From Lucinisca nassula (lineage: Eukaryota > Mollusca > Bivalvia > Lucinida > Lucinidae): DNA of 64,000 bases. Position 1 is the first letter of the stretch, and every line of letters starts with the position of its first letter. Location: NCBI GenBank assembly GCA_963580285.1, contig OY757025.1, positions 119,874,223 to 119,938,222 on the forward strand. The letters run 5' to 3'. This document shows positions 1 to 10,400 of this stretch, piece by piece. A program made the position numbers and the translations under genes. Under the pieces are notes generated by a model. The model worked only from the letters and a program-made list of their open reading frames with translations, was not told where the DNA came from and did not search any database.

Positions 1-110
1 TGACATCCAGTCTGACATCTCTACCACTGGAAATGGACCTGTCAAAAGGAGTTATAAAGTGGAAGAGTCTATTTGTCATATATGGACCAATCTCCCAGAT
101 GTTTTCAGAT
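1..110. repeat. End fragment of TTAA-type foldback MITE
   Basis: The first 100 bases resemble the right end of the MITE at 545-773 (a block about a short weight-like motif 'aatggac', then 'gtcatatatgg'). It is degraded and cut by the window edge, so target duplications cannot be checked. Confidence 0.4.
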
Positions 111-192
111 TATATTTTAGACATATAGCATATCTGGGCCAGACGCATATCTGGGCCAGAAAATAGGAAAGGGTTTAGGTCAGCATTTGTAA

Positions 193-520
193 TTAGCGAA
201 AACTCATATCAGACAGGCGAAAATTGAAGGCGCTGTCCTGGCTCATCTGAATCTTCATTGATCGCACATACGGATACCTACCTATACCTGATCCCTGGAC
301 CACTAAGTGTGTTATCACACTGCTAAAATATATGAATTTTAACACGTATTTTGGAAGGCGAATTGTCTGTTTTACGTTCGGAAATTTTGTTTTGCGGCGG
401 CGCGTCACCTGAGCCTTAAACACAATTTGCGACCGTAAAACTGAAGTTCACAATTTTAGCATAGTTAGGCCAATTCTAATTCACTTATGCTTTTGTTTTC
501 TTTTAAATAGAGATATTTGC
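193..520. repeat. Divergent copy of the F2 dispersed repeat
   Basis: Bases about 345-520 resemble the element at 26795-27170: a block of 'ttttacg-tcggaaattt-gtttt', a GC-rich 'gcggcgcg' centre, then 'aatttgcgaccgtaaaac'. This gives an imperfect inverted repeat around the GC-rich centre. Nothing coding is convincing here. Confidence 0.45.
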
Positions 521-544
521 GTAAAATGCACTTTCAGTCGAGCA

Positions 545-773
545 TTAACCCATATATGCCTAGTGGCCCTTTTTTTGGGACGTTGGCAAACAGTGTAGAC
601 CCAGATCAGACGCCGTATAACGCGGCGTCTGATCTGGGTCTACACTGTTTGCTCAAAGAACATACATTTTTGTACAACTTACATTAAACAAAACAAATCT
701 GACACCCCTATAATTGAAAATGGACAACTCCAAATTTATAAGATGGAAGATTCCATTGTCATATATGGGTTAA
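545..773. mobile_element. TTAA-flanked foldback MITE (piggyBac-like ends)
   Basis: The element is bounded by TTAA at 545-548 and 770-773. Its ends are inverted (CCCATATATG inward from each TTAA). The middle holds a 30-bp perfect stem (586-615 with 623-652) around a 7-nt loop, built on 'cagtgtagacccagatcaga'. TTAA targets and CCC ends are typical of piggyBac relatives; assignment to that superfamily is inference. No transposase is encoded. Related copies lie at 27851-28078 and 39390-39606. Confidence 0.7.
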
Positions 774-1041
774 GCCAAATGTTCATTACGATCACACCCG
801 TGTGACGTAGGACATTCTTTCATGGCGAAACTAGACATGTGTCAATAGGACACAGATGCCCCCGCCAAGGCTTGATCTACCTGGTACAAAATGCCTTAAC
901 CTGAGGTTACAGGATCACGTACGTACGTACACACCTGTACAGATGGACGTTCATACGCAGGCACGTACGGAAAACCGAGAAAATAAATGCTCTCAGCATC
1001 ATTCGATGGCATAAAAATCTAAGGAATTTGAATGATGATGT

Positions 1042-2282
1042 GGGGCTATACTGGATTTGCCATGTCCTTCCGTGATTCCTTGACTCTGTGATTCCATCAT
1101 TCCGTGATTTCGTGACTGCAAATTAAGATGCATTTTGCTTAATAACTTTTATGTTTGTGATCCTACTTCAATGAAACTTATACTACAATTGGTCTCTAAG
1201 GTAAGGAAGACGTAGCAGCAGGTAGTGACCAAGGGCCCATAACTCTTTGAGTTACATGTATGTCCCTTGATTGGTTTTCAAATTTTAAAATGCATTTTGC
1301 TTAACAACAGTTATATTTGTGGTTCTACTTCAATGAAACTTATACTGAAGTAAGGAAGGTGTCTCAGCAGTATAGTAACCGAAGGCAAATATCTCTTGGA
1401 GTTATGTCCCTTGGTAGGTTTTCAATTTTTGCCAGTCTCGGTTAATTTTGCAACAGATTTCTCAGCATCACGAAAACACGCCTATATCATTTTGACCCCT
1501 TGAACCCAATTTTATATACTAAAACTGAGGTTTAAGGGGATATACATCATTTTTCTTATTTCTGCTCAAAAACATAGATTGTGGGTACTCGATAGAACCG
1601 CCTCGACGAGGCGGTTCTATCGAGTCCCCACAATCTATGTTTTAGCAGAAATAAGAAAAATATCACAATTTTTCATCCAAAAATTGGCAATGTATTTGTA
1701 TAGGCGTGTTTTCGTAATGGTCACTATGAAAACAATAATGCTGTAACTTTGTATAAACTTGAACAATCACTGGATATAGTGTTTGTTCTAAAATAGGGAA
1801 AAGGGTCCAAAACTCATTGAGTTATGTCCCCTGCTAATTTTTCAAATTTTTCCATTCTTGAAAATTTTTTGCAATAGATTTCTTAGGAACTATTAAAGTT
1901 AGAAAGCTGAAAGCTTGTATAAACATAGACAATGCCTAGCTGTATTGTGCATACTGGGCCGAGGGTCTTTAACTGTTGGAGTTATGTCCCTTGGCAGGTT
2001 TTCACAAAAACAAATACAATGCATTTTGTTCAATAACTTTAATGTTTGTGGTCCTACCTCAATGAAACTTATATCACACTTGGTCTCTAGAGTAAGGAAG
2101 CTGTAATGGCCAAACATTGGCCAAGGGCCTATAACTAGTGGAATTATGCCTTGTTACCATGTCCTACAGTGATGTACCTGGTAAAGAACTAAGTATGAAT
2201 GCAAAATATTTCGATATCATTGGTATTTCTTCTCTAATATTGCTACAGCAGGGCTATAGTCAGATCCTCTGACAGCTCTAGT
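1042..2282 (+). mobile_element. Modular element with tandem core, type 1
   Basis: It starts near 'tggggctatactgg' and ends in 'cctctgacagctctag', the same ends as the element at 9371-10707. The core is imperfect tandem units with recurring phrases such as 'aataacttttatgtttgtg', 'caatgaaacttatac' and 'gagttatgtccctt'. A palindromic A element (1466-1719) is inserted in it. Layout resembles bivalve tandem-repeat-containing elements described as pearl/DTC84-like; that link is inference. Confidence 0.55.
1466..1719. mobile_element. Palindromic element, variant A
   Basis: Ends are catcacgaaaacacgcctat and its inverse. The inner hairpin (1589-1626) is perfect, and both arms carry the same departure from the family norm: 'gatagaacc' matched by 'ggttctatc' instead of 'gttagaacc/ggttctaac'. 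No target duplication is visible. Confidence 0.85.
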
Positions 2283-3062
2283 TTTGGGTCGATTGTTTAT
2301 CAGTCGACGCAAATCTACTAACTACGGAAGCTTCCCGCCTGCTATTATCCACGTGACTATCGTCGACCATGTACAAACTCCAGGTAACGGTTATCTTTAG
2401 TAGCGCTATTCTCCGAGCGCTGGTGGCTGTAAAATCTGGACTGGGATCGTGGCAAACAGTGAAAACACTGATCAGACGACGCGGAGCACTGTATGCTTTA
2501 AGATACTGGCATTTTGGGGTCGATTGTTTATCAATCGACCCAAAGGTATAAAGGACAAAACCTCTATTAGTGCTTGAGTCCACGTGAATATCACATCCAC
2601 GGAGATTATTTATAGAATTTTATCGCAGTGAGGTCAGCGTGTTTAAAGGTTGACTGTAAAATCTCGGCTGGAATCATGGGTTGGGCTAGGCAAACAGTGT
2701 AGACCCAGATCAGACGCCGCAGAACGCGGCCTCTGATCAGGGTCTTCACTGCTTGCTTACAGTGTAGGAATTTAAGGGTCAGACGCCGAAATCCGCAGCG
2801 TCTAAGCAGGGTCTACACGGTTTACTTTCAGTAAAGGAGTTTAAGGGTGAAACGAAACAGTCCCCGTTCAGGCCCATTTTTACTAACTATACCCAGAGAC
2901 AATCGACCAACCAGTACTCTCAGTGCTTTGATTAAAATATTTCAACACAACACTTTTATTCCCCGTTCAGGCCCATGTTCCCAGCCTTCAATCAAAAGCA
3001 GTCGATCTACCAGTGTCGTTAGTACTTTGATTGTTATCTCTGTTACAATCACAGATTGCTGA
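2283..3062. repeat. Hairpins and short direct repeats, no gene
   Basis: A 'gggtcgattgtttatca' motif occurs twice (about 2286 and 2516). Two foldback cores relating to the TTAA MITEs lie at about 2690-2757 and 2760-2825. A block around 'ccccgttcaggccca' is duplicated at about 2862 and 2962. I see no coding signal. Confidence 0.5.
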
Positions 3063-3177
3063 GGTAATCCAAAGAAAACCTACAATCTATTTTTTACAGA
3101 ATTAGGAAAATAGTGTTTTACCAATGTAAAACTCCTTTTCTCTATATAATTTGAGGTTTAGAAAAAAATTATAAGTG

Positions 3178-3901
3178 CAATTACTTCAGCACCCATTTCG
3201 TAAAATCATTATTCGATATAAAAAGATTGGGTACAACATAAATGATATACGACAGACTGCATGCATTGTAGTTAACCAAATCACGGTTGACAACTTTGCT
3301 TCCCTCTTTAATTGCACGACGATGGGTCAGGCCTCGTATTCTATGACGGCTCCAACGTAAAGGCTTATGTTGGTTGGTGCCTGATGCTCTGTCCCTGGTC
3401 GGGCCCATTTGAGTTTAACTGTTGGTTTTCTTTTGCTCCAGCATTTCTGTTGTCTCTTGCTGTCGAGTCCTCACCGTTGTTTCATCTCTGTGGTTGCTTG
3501 ATTTTTGTGTTCACGGAGATGTTGCACTGATGAGTTAGGAGGCCTTCCTGCGGACTGAACAAATGTTTTATCTTAATCGCGACAGAAGTAAAGGCGAGGA
3601 TTGTGGCCACGTAAAAGCCTCCCAGTGGAATTCGTTTCCGCTGACCGTTTCAAGGCGGTTCTTCTGTCGCGGTTTATTTTTGTAATGGTTTGTCTTCTGG
3701 TGTTTGTATCGCTTGTATTATTTTATTTTGGATAGCCTATTGGCCATTTTGTGGGAAAGTAACTGTCCTTTTGGCTTTCCGCTGTTGGTGTTTCCGTTGG
3801 GATTTGTTGCTTCATGTTTGTGTTTCTTTCCATTTGGATTCTCTGATAGGAGCTGTCGGTTAATTTATCGATTCCTAATTATTGCGTCTACTTATATTTT
3901 A
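3178..3901 (+). mobile_element. Penelope-like element, 3' part (tail type I)
   Basis: The start encodes the last about 55 residues of the reverse-transcriptase ORF seen at 56833-57657 (…IRQTAC…SMTAPT stop). It is followed by the roughly 550-bp non-coding tail that ends 'gattcctaatt…cttatatttta'. It is 5'-truncated, as are most copies in the window. Confidence 0.75.
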
Positions 3902-3929
3902 CATGCACCCTGCTTGCAAGGACATTTTA

Positions 3930-4050
3930 ACTCGAAAGCAACGCTGTGGTATGAAGTTTGGTTTGCGATATTATATCGCAAAATAAACTGTTGCAAGTTT
4001 TTCCTTTATCCAATCAGATGTCGTCTTATCATTTGTAGATGCTTTGGAAT
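3930..4050. repeat. Fragment of F2 dispersed repeat
   Basis: The stretch 'gcgatattatatcgcaaaat…ttgcaagtttttc…ttatccaatcaga' matches the end portion of the F2 element at 26795-27170. Confidence 0.45.
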
Positions 4051-4430
4051 GTACGTTTTCGGTATATATCACAGAAACAAGATAACACAGAACCCATTAG
4101 TCGTTCACACCGCCAGGTCCTCCATCTAGTAACGACCAAAATCAGCCCCTGCATCTGCGAAAACCAGATACAGCACAATTCCTATATTTAGACCACCTTC
4201 GGAACCGTTAAGACCACTTTCGAAAAGACCACAACGTCATCTCTTCTTAGAGGGCGCGGGTTTAGAAAAAACTTTGAATGAAGTGCTATAAACTAAAATT
4301 TGTTAGTTGGTCTAAATAGCGGAAATGCACTACAGTTTGTCCTTGGTGGGTCGGATAGGGTGCGGGGTAGCTGAAGCTTGGTGTTGACATTTATGGTTCT
4401 TAATTGTTTGTTCGGCTGCGTAGGCTGGCC
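4051..4430. other. No recognisable feature
   Basis: AT-rich sequence with a few imperfect inverted repeats. No ORF of interest, RNA gene or family match that I can name. Confidence 0.5.
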
Positions 4431-4433
4431 TCA

Positions 4434-4826
4434 AGTTAACAAGTCCATGCAATGAACACCCCTGTGAGACCCAGTTTACAGAGAGAAAACTGAAGTTATC
4501 AGCGGTATGCATGTTTTTTATATTTCTGCTCCTGAACATAGGTTGTGGGTACTGTTAAGACTTGAACTGCCTCCAGTTGTAACGAGTACTCACAACCTGC
4601 TTTCGAAGCATAAACAAATATCACAAATTTTCATCAGACAAAAATAACCGAAGATATTGCAGAACGCACTATATCACGTCATATAATCGTTTGTTGTCCT
4701 CAATGAGGCGGTTTTTACGAGTAACCACAACCGATTTTAGGAATATAAAAAAGAAAATTATCACCAGTTACCCTTTCGGATATATTGGAGAATGCCCCTC
4801 GTTTCACGGATAAGTTCTCACAATGG
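4434..4826. mobile_element. Degraded palindromic B elements, one and a half copies
   Basis: The 'gttaacaagtccatg…' left end, the 'cataggttgtgggtact' arm and the 'gaacgcactatatcacgtcat' right end mark one worn B copy (about 4434-4688). A second half copy with the 'cctcaatgaggcgg' hairpin centre follows to about 4826. Confidence 0.6.
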
Positions 4827-4836
4827 TTAAAATTGT

Positions 4837-5116
4837 CATTACGCAAACACGCCTACACAAATACATTGCCACCTTTATCGCCGAAAAAATGAAAATTTTA
4901 TTATGGAAAATTGTGATATTTTTCTTATTTCTTCTCCAAATATAGATTGTGGGCACACGTTAGAACCGCCTCATTGAGGCGGTTCAAACGAGTACCCACA
5001 ATCTATAAATTAGAGCAGAAATAAGAAAAATAAGGTATACCCCCGGAAACGCCAGTTTTTCTAAATCAAAGTGGGGTTCAAGGGGGTGAAAATTATATAG
5101 GCGTGTTTTCGTGATG
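4837..5116. mobile_element. Palindromic element, variant A
   Basis: Runs from 'cattacgcaaacacgcct' to 'ataggcgtgttttcgtgatg'. It has the inner palindrome centred on the gaaccgcctcattgaggcgg hairpin and the 'aaccccag…gtggggtt' secondary stem. No target duplication is visible. Confidence 0.85.
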
Positions 5117-5179
5117 GTTCGCCGTCCATTTGATGAATCATATGTACTTCTGATTCGCCTAAAATCACGATTACAGATT

Positions 5180-5389
5180 TATGTTACATAGTGCGTTCTT
5201 TCATATTTTCGAAATGGTCATTTTTTTCATGAAAATTTTGAATAGTTTTTATTTATACCCCGAACATTGGTCGTTGGTACTCGTTAGAACCGCTTCGTTG
5301 AGGCAGTGCTAACGAGTACCCTCAACCAATCTCTCGGAGCAGTAAGAAATATAATGTATATACATGTACATATTAAAACCCACTTTAAG
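5180..5389. mobile_element. Palindromic element, variant B, truncated
   Basis: The right-end block ('atagtgcgttctttcata…aaatggtcattttt') and hairpin ('ctcgttagaaccgcttcg') are present. The copy stops where the dispersed repeat at 5390 begins. Confidence 0.6.
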
Positions 5390-5695
5390 CCCCCGCCCAT
5401 AGGGGCTTGAAGAAATATATGGGCTGCATGATGCTTCCACGCAGAGCTGAATCTGGCCCGCACACTAGTACTGGTAAACCGCTTAGAGGATCTAAGCCTG
5501 TCCAGAAACCGTGGTGCGAGGCGGACCATCCATGCTTATAAACCCTATTGGTTTCTTTGGCGACAGGGCTTGAGATGTCATTTCATCTCAGTGTCGGGTA
5601 AAAGTCCCACAAAATTGGAAGCAACGTCTCCAAAATGACCTTTACAGTGTTGATGGACGTTAAACCTCAAATCAAACAAACAATAAATCCCACTT
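5390..5695 (-). repeat. Dispersed repeat Q, copy 1
   Basis: A 300-bp repeat running, on the minus strand, from 'tttgatttgaggtttaacgt' to 'ccctatgggcgggggc'. Other copies are at 28455-28752 (same orientation) and 60578-60872 (opposite). The type is unknown; no coding capacity or terminal inverted repeat is seen. Confidence 0.7.
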
Positions 5696-5827
5696 TTCTC
5701 TGTTAAAAGTGCGGTTAAGAGGGACTTTGTCATCGTGCTGAAAATCAGTTTGGTATTTTTTCTGTATTTTGGGGTATATGCAGTTACAACATAATTGCAT
5801 AGAAACACAGAAAACGTGGATGTTATA

Positions 5828-5945
5828 AATGTATATAAGATTTTATTATTCTTGTTAGAAATGAAGAGTGCGGATACTCGTGTGAATCAACTTATCCAGT
5901 CGGTTCTAACGAGCATCCCCAATCCATATTTGTCGCGAAAATTAG
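5828..5945. mobile_element. Half copy of palindromic element
   Basis: The 'gcggatactcgtgtgaatc…cggttctaacgagcatcccc' stretch is a worn inner palindrome. Both ends are missing. Confidence 0.4.
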
Positions 5946-6037
5946 GGAAAATATCTTAAAATATCATCATAAAATTGTGAAGCATAACGAAAACACACCT
6001 ATATAGTTTTGACCCCGCGAACACTACTTTTATATAG

Positions 6038-6357
6038 TACCGGCCCCGATAGCTCAGTTTGGTAGAGTGTCCGCTCAGCGGAACGGGAGGTCGCGGGTTC
6101 AATCCCGGGCGGCGACATACCAAAGACGTTAAAAATGGTACTAGCTGCTCCTCGCTTGGCACTCAGATTAACGGGATAGAGCAAGGACTGGTCGACCCAG
6201 TGTCAGGATAATGTGACTGGGTGTGGTATCATGTAATGTGTCTGAGACATGATACTTCAGTGAGGCAGCACTATAAAAGTGAGCAATGAGCTCCCTGTCG
6301 CAACCAGACACCGTCGTGATATGACTGAAAAATTGTTGAAAGCGACGTTAAACCCGA

Positions 6358-6437
<80 letters not shown>
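6038..6437 (+). mobile_element. tRNA-derived SINE, RUDI/Meta-SINE-like
   Basis: The head (about 6045-6115) is tRNA-like, with an A box ('tagctcagtttggtagag') and a B box ('gggttcaatccc'). The body follows, then 'gttgaaagcgacgttaaac' and a (CA)n tail. The 10-bp duplication ttttatatag flanks it (6028-6037 and 6438-6447), which fits LINE-driven insertion. The head is not a functional tRNA gene: its acceptor stem is not preserved. A/B box layout and the tail phrase resemble bivalve RUDI SINEs (family knowledge, not searched). Confidence 0.75.
6361..6436. repeat. (CA)n microsatellite, about 38 repeats
   Basis: Uninterrupted CA dinucleotides forming the 3' tail of the SINE. Confidence 0.98.
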
Positions 6438-6701
6438 TTTTATATAGCAAAACTAGGGTTTACAGTGGTAAACATTTTTTTTCTTAAATCTGCTCTAAAA
6501 TAAAGATTTTGGAAACTCGTTAGAAACGCCACGATGAGGCGGTTCTAACGCGTTCCCACAATCTATATTTTGAACAGAAATAAGAAAAATATCACTTTTT
6601 TTAATTTAAAAACTTCTTTTTTTCTGTGGAAAAATTTACAATGCATTTGTACAGCTGAGTTTTCTTAATGAGATGCAAGAATGCAGTTCTAGAGATATGA
6701 A

Positions 6702-6993
6702 CATAACGCAAGCACGCCTATACAAATACATTGCCACCTTTATCGCCGAAAAAAAAAAAAATTATGATGAAAAATAATATTGTGATATTTTTCTTATTTC
6801 TGCTCAAAATATACAATGTGGGCACTCGTTAGAACCGCCTCATCGAGGCGGTTCTAACGAGTACCCACAATCTATATTTTAGAGCAGAAATAAGAAAATA
6901 AGAATACCCCCCCCCCCCCCCCGGAAACCCCAGTTTTACTATATAAAAGTGGAGTTCAAGGGGGTCAAATTATATAGGCGTGTTTTCGTGATG
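6702..6993. mobile_element. Palindromic element, variant A
   Basis: 'cataacgcaagcacgcct' to 'ggcgtgttttcgtgatg', with a perfect inner hairpin centred at about 6843. It contains a run of C (about 6907-6922). It ends 86 bp before exon 1. Confidence 0.85.
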
Positions 6994-7079
6994 AAGACTG
7001 CGTTTTATTTAATAGCTTGAAATATTGAATACTTAGAAGTGTGCCATAAATATATAATTTGCACGTGTACTTATTTTAG

Positions 7080-7420
7080 CTTTTATGTGCTTCTACGAGG
7101 ATCGGTGTCAGTCTACATTGACCCTAAAATGACAGGAGAAAGTGTGGACGAACTGGCATCAAAACGTGGTGGTGACAAAAACAAGAAGAAAAAAGAAAAG
7201 GATAAGGAAGAAAAACCCAAGCCCCCAGAATCAGAGTTTTCCATACTAAGTGACACGACGAAATCAGAGGGTGGAACAGAACATAGACCGCAAGCGGAAG
7301 CGGAAGATGAGTCGACACAGGAAACGGAAGTAGAAGGTGAAGAAAAACTTGTACGGAAGCAGCCTAAGAAGCTAGTTTCTGTTGACAGAAGCAAGTTCGG
7401 AAAATTCATTGTCACTTATG
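7080..7420 (+). CDS. Exon 1 (first visible): strands of CNBD 1 plus charged insert
   Basis: The acceptor is 'ttattttag|c' at 7079/7080 and the donor 'tatg|gtgagt' at 7420/7421 (phase 1). It encodes FYVLLRGSVSVYID (residues 1-14), the usual beta-strand 3-4 segment with its conserved RG. A Lys/Glu-rich insert of about 85 residues (15-100) follows, with runs of KNKKKKEKDKEEK. The fold resumes at KFGKFIVTY. The insert sits in the loop before the phosphate-binding cassette, where most family members have a few residues. The acceptor leaves two bases of a codon to an upstream exon that I could not find, so the start codon must lie further 5'. Confidence 0.85.
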
Positions 7421-10400
7421 GTGAGTAAAAACTACACATTACAAAAACACACATATTCAAATATATTAAACATTTTACCACCATAAACTGAAACACGCCT
7501 CATTACGCAAACACGCCTATACAAATACATTGCCACCTTTATCGCCGAAAAAATGAAAATTTTATGATATAAAAGTTGTGATATTTTTCTTATTTCTGCT
7601 CAAAATATAGATTGTGGGCACTCGTTAGAACCGCCTCATCGAGGCGGTTCTAACGAGTACCATCAGTCTATATTTTAGAGCAGAAATAAGAAAAATAATG
7701 TTTACCCCCAGAAACCCCAGTTTTACTATATAAAAGTGGGGTTCAAGGGGGTCAAAATTATATAGGCGTGTTTTCGTGATGTATTCTAATATCTGGAAAA
7801 ATTTACCACCAAAAAAAAAACTGAAAATTTTCAGAAAAAAAAATGATATTTTCACATTTCTTGAGCAGACATAAGACATAATACCCAAGTATTACTTTAT
7901 AAAACTGAGTTGAATTTAAGGGGGTCAAAATCATAGAGGCGTGTTTTTCGTGTTGATATGATCTTTGCATGTCATTACGATAACACACCCGTGTGACATA
8001 GTGCATTTTTCACACCTCCAAAATGGCCACTTTCTTGATGAAAATCAGTGATATTTTTCTTATAGATACTGCAAACATAGGTTGTAGGTGCTCGTTAGAA
8101 CCGCCTCATTGAGGCGGTTCTAACGAGTACCCACAACCTATGTCTTGAAGCAAAAATAAGAAAAATAGTGTATACCCCCGTAAACCCCAGTTTTCTCTAT
8201 ATAAAGTGGGGTATAGGGGATCTTCATTTCACGTACTTGTTCACGTGATGTAGTGAATCATTGTCTGTCAGTATTAGGCTGTACAATTACATATGGAAAA
8301 CTAGATTGCGCAGTCGATGGTAAACCATCGCAAATACCCGCTTTTTCTATGGACAACACTAATGACTATGTATAAGCTAGCCAAAAGTACATGGAAGTTA
8401 AAAAAAAGTTGCAAAGAACATTCTAACTGATAAGCAAAGTTTCAGAAGTGTAACTCCTATAGTTTAGAAGATATTGCAAAGTTATACTTTTTGACCTTTG
8501 ACCTTGGGGTCAGGTTGAGGTCAAAAGTAGCTCAATTTATTCTATAATCCAAGGGTCATCCAATAACAAAAGTTTCAGAAGTGTAGCTCCAATAGTTTAG
8601 AAGATATGGCAAAATAATACTTTTTGACCTTTGACCTTGGGGTCATGTTGAGGTCGAGTCACACCAAAAGCAGCCTAATATATTCTATATTCCAAGGGCC
8701 ATCCAATAAGCAAAGTTTCAGAAGTGTAACTCCAATAGTTTAGAAGATATGGCAAAATCATACATTTTGTTCTTAACCTTGGGGTCATGTTGAGGTCAAG
8801 GTCATCCCAAAAGTAGCCCGATTTATTCTATATTCCAAGGGCCATCCAATAAGCAAAATTTCAGAAGTGTACCTCAAATAGTTTAGGAGATATGGCAAAA
8901 TCATACTTTTTGACCTTTTACCTCGGGGCCATGTTGGGGTCAAGGTCACAAAAAGTAGCCCACTGCCATCTACATACCATGTACTATCCACATGCAAAGT
9001 TTCAAAAGTGTAACGTCTGTGATTGCAGAGGAGATGCATTTACAAGAAACGTGACGGACAGACAGACAGACTGACAAACGGACGGACAGACGGACTGACG
9101 CCCACTCAACTCCGGTACGGATACAATATACCCGATTTTTCTTCGAAAAGGCGGGTATAATAATATGAAATAATGCGTTTCTTAGTACAAGCAAAGTCAA
9201 AAAATTATTTTCAGAACCAATGCTATCTCACTTGGCTTTGTTTTTATTTCATTGTGAATGTGAATACGCGAGTCAGACTTTTTTCACGTGAACAAGTCCG
9301 TAAAATGAACACCCCCTTTAACACCACTTTGTATAGAGAAAACTGGGGTTTACAGGGGTATATATTATTATAGCCCCGCTTTGAAAAAGTGGGGGCTATA
9401 TTGGATTTGGCTTGTCCGGAATTCCGTCTGTCTGTCTGTCTGTCAGTCAGTCAGTCAGTCTGTCTTTCTGTCTGTCTGTAATATTTGATAGTGGGTACCT
9501 TGTTACCGCAACTCCTCTTACAGTTCTAGGTCAATCCTTTTGAAACTTTACAGGAGTTATCATATAGGTCTGAAGATGTGCATATTCTTTTTTCATTATC
9601 CTTAAATAATTTTTTTCACTTATTTCACCTTTTTTAACTTAGACAATTTTTGTGTTCTACTAATGTTAAAATGTATAGGGAGTAGCTACCTTGTTACCGT
9701 AACTCCTCTTACAGTTCTAGGTCAATCCTTTTGATACTTTACAGTTGTTTTCATATAGGTCTGAAGATGTGTATATTATTTTTTCATTATCCTTAAATAA
9801 TTTTTTTCACTTATTTCACCTTTTTTAACTTAGACAATTTTTTAGACCTACTAATGTTAAAATGTATAGGGAGTAGCTACCTTGTTACCGCAACTCCTCT
9901 TACAGTTCTAGGTCAATCCTTTTGAAACTTTACAGGTGTTATCATATAGGTCTGAAGATGTGCATATTCTTTTTTCATTATCCTTAAATAATTTTTTTCA
10001 CTTATTTCACCTTTTTTAACTTAGACAATTTTGAGATCTACTAATGTTAAAATGTATAGGGAGTAGCTACCTTGTTACCGCAACTCCTCTTACAGTTCTA
10101 GGTCAATCCTTTTGAAACTTTACAGGTGTTTTCATATAGGTCTGAAGATGTGCATATTCTTTTTTCATTATCCTTAAATAATTTTTTTCACTTATTTCAC
10201 CTTTTTTAACTTAGACAATTTTTGAGATCTACTAATGTTAAAATGTATAGGGAGTAGCTACCTTGTTACCGCAACTCCTCTTACAGTTCTAGGTCAATCC
10301 TATTGAAACTTTACAGGTGTTTTCATATAGGTCTGAAGATGTGCATATTCATTTTTCATTATCCTTAAATAATTAAAATGACAATTTTTGAGATCTTCTA

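Larger units (their letters stand above)
5983..6670. mobile_element. Palindromic element A split by a SINE
   Basis: The left end (cataacgaaaacacacct) and right end ('gagttttcttaatg') enclose a normal A element interrupted at its 'cttttatatagtaaaac' block by the SINE at 6038-6437. This dates the palindrome as older than the SINE. Confidence 0.8.

Noticed and set aside
3516..3570. CTGATGAG in the Penelope tail as another hammerhead
   Set aside because: The motif 'gcactgatgagttagg' is conserved in all tails, but no CGAAA follows, stem II does not pair and no second stem I strand is found.
6045..6118. A tRNA gene
   Set aside because: A and B boxes are good but the acceptor arm does not pair, and the segment heads a SINE with target duplications.
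1..7079. Upstream exons of the CNBD gene
   Set aside because: I looked for a segment ending in a QGD-like turn with a phase-2 donor and found none; those exons are more likely upstream of the window.
7113..7415. Minus-strand ORF of 100 residues
   Set aside because: It is the antisense shadow of the Lys/Glu-rich exon 1 (hence Ser/Phe-rich) and has no motif.
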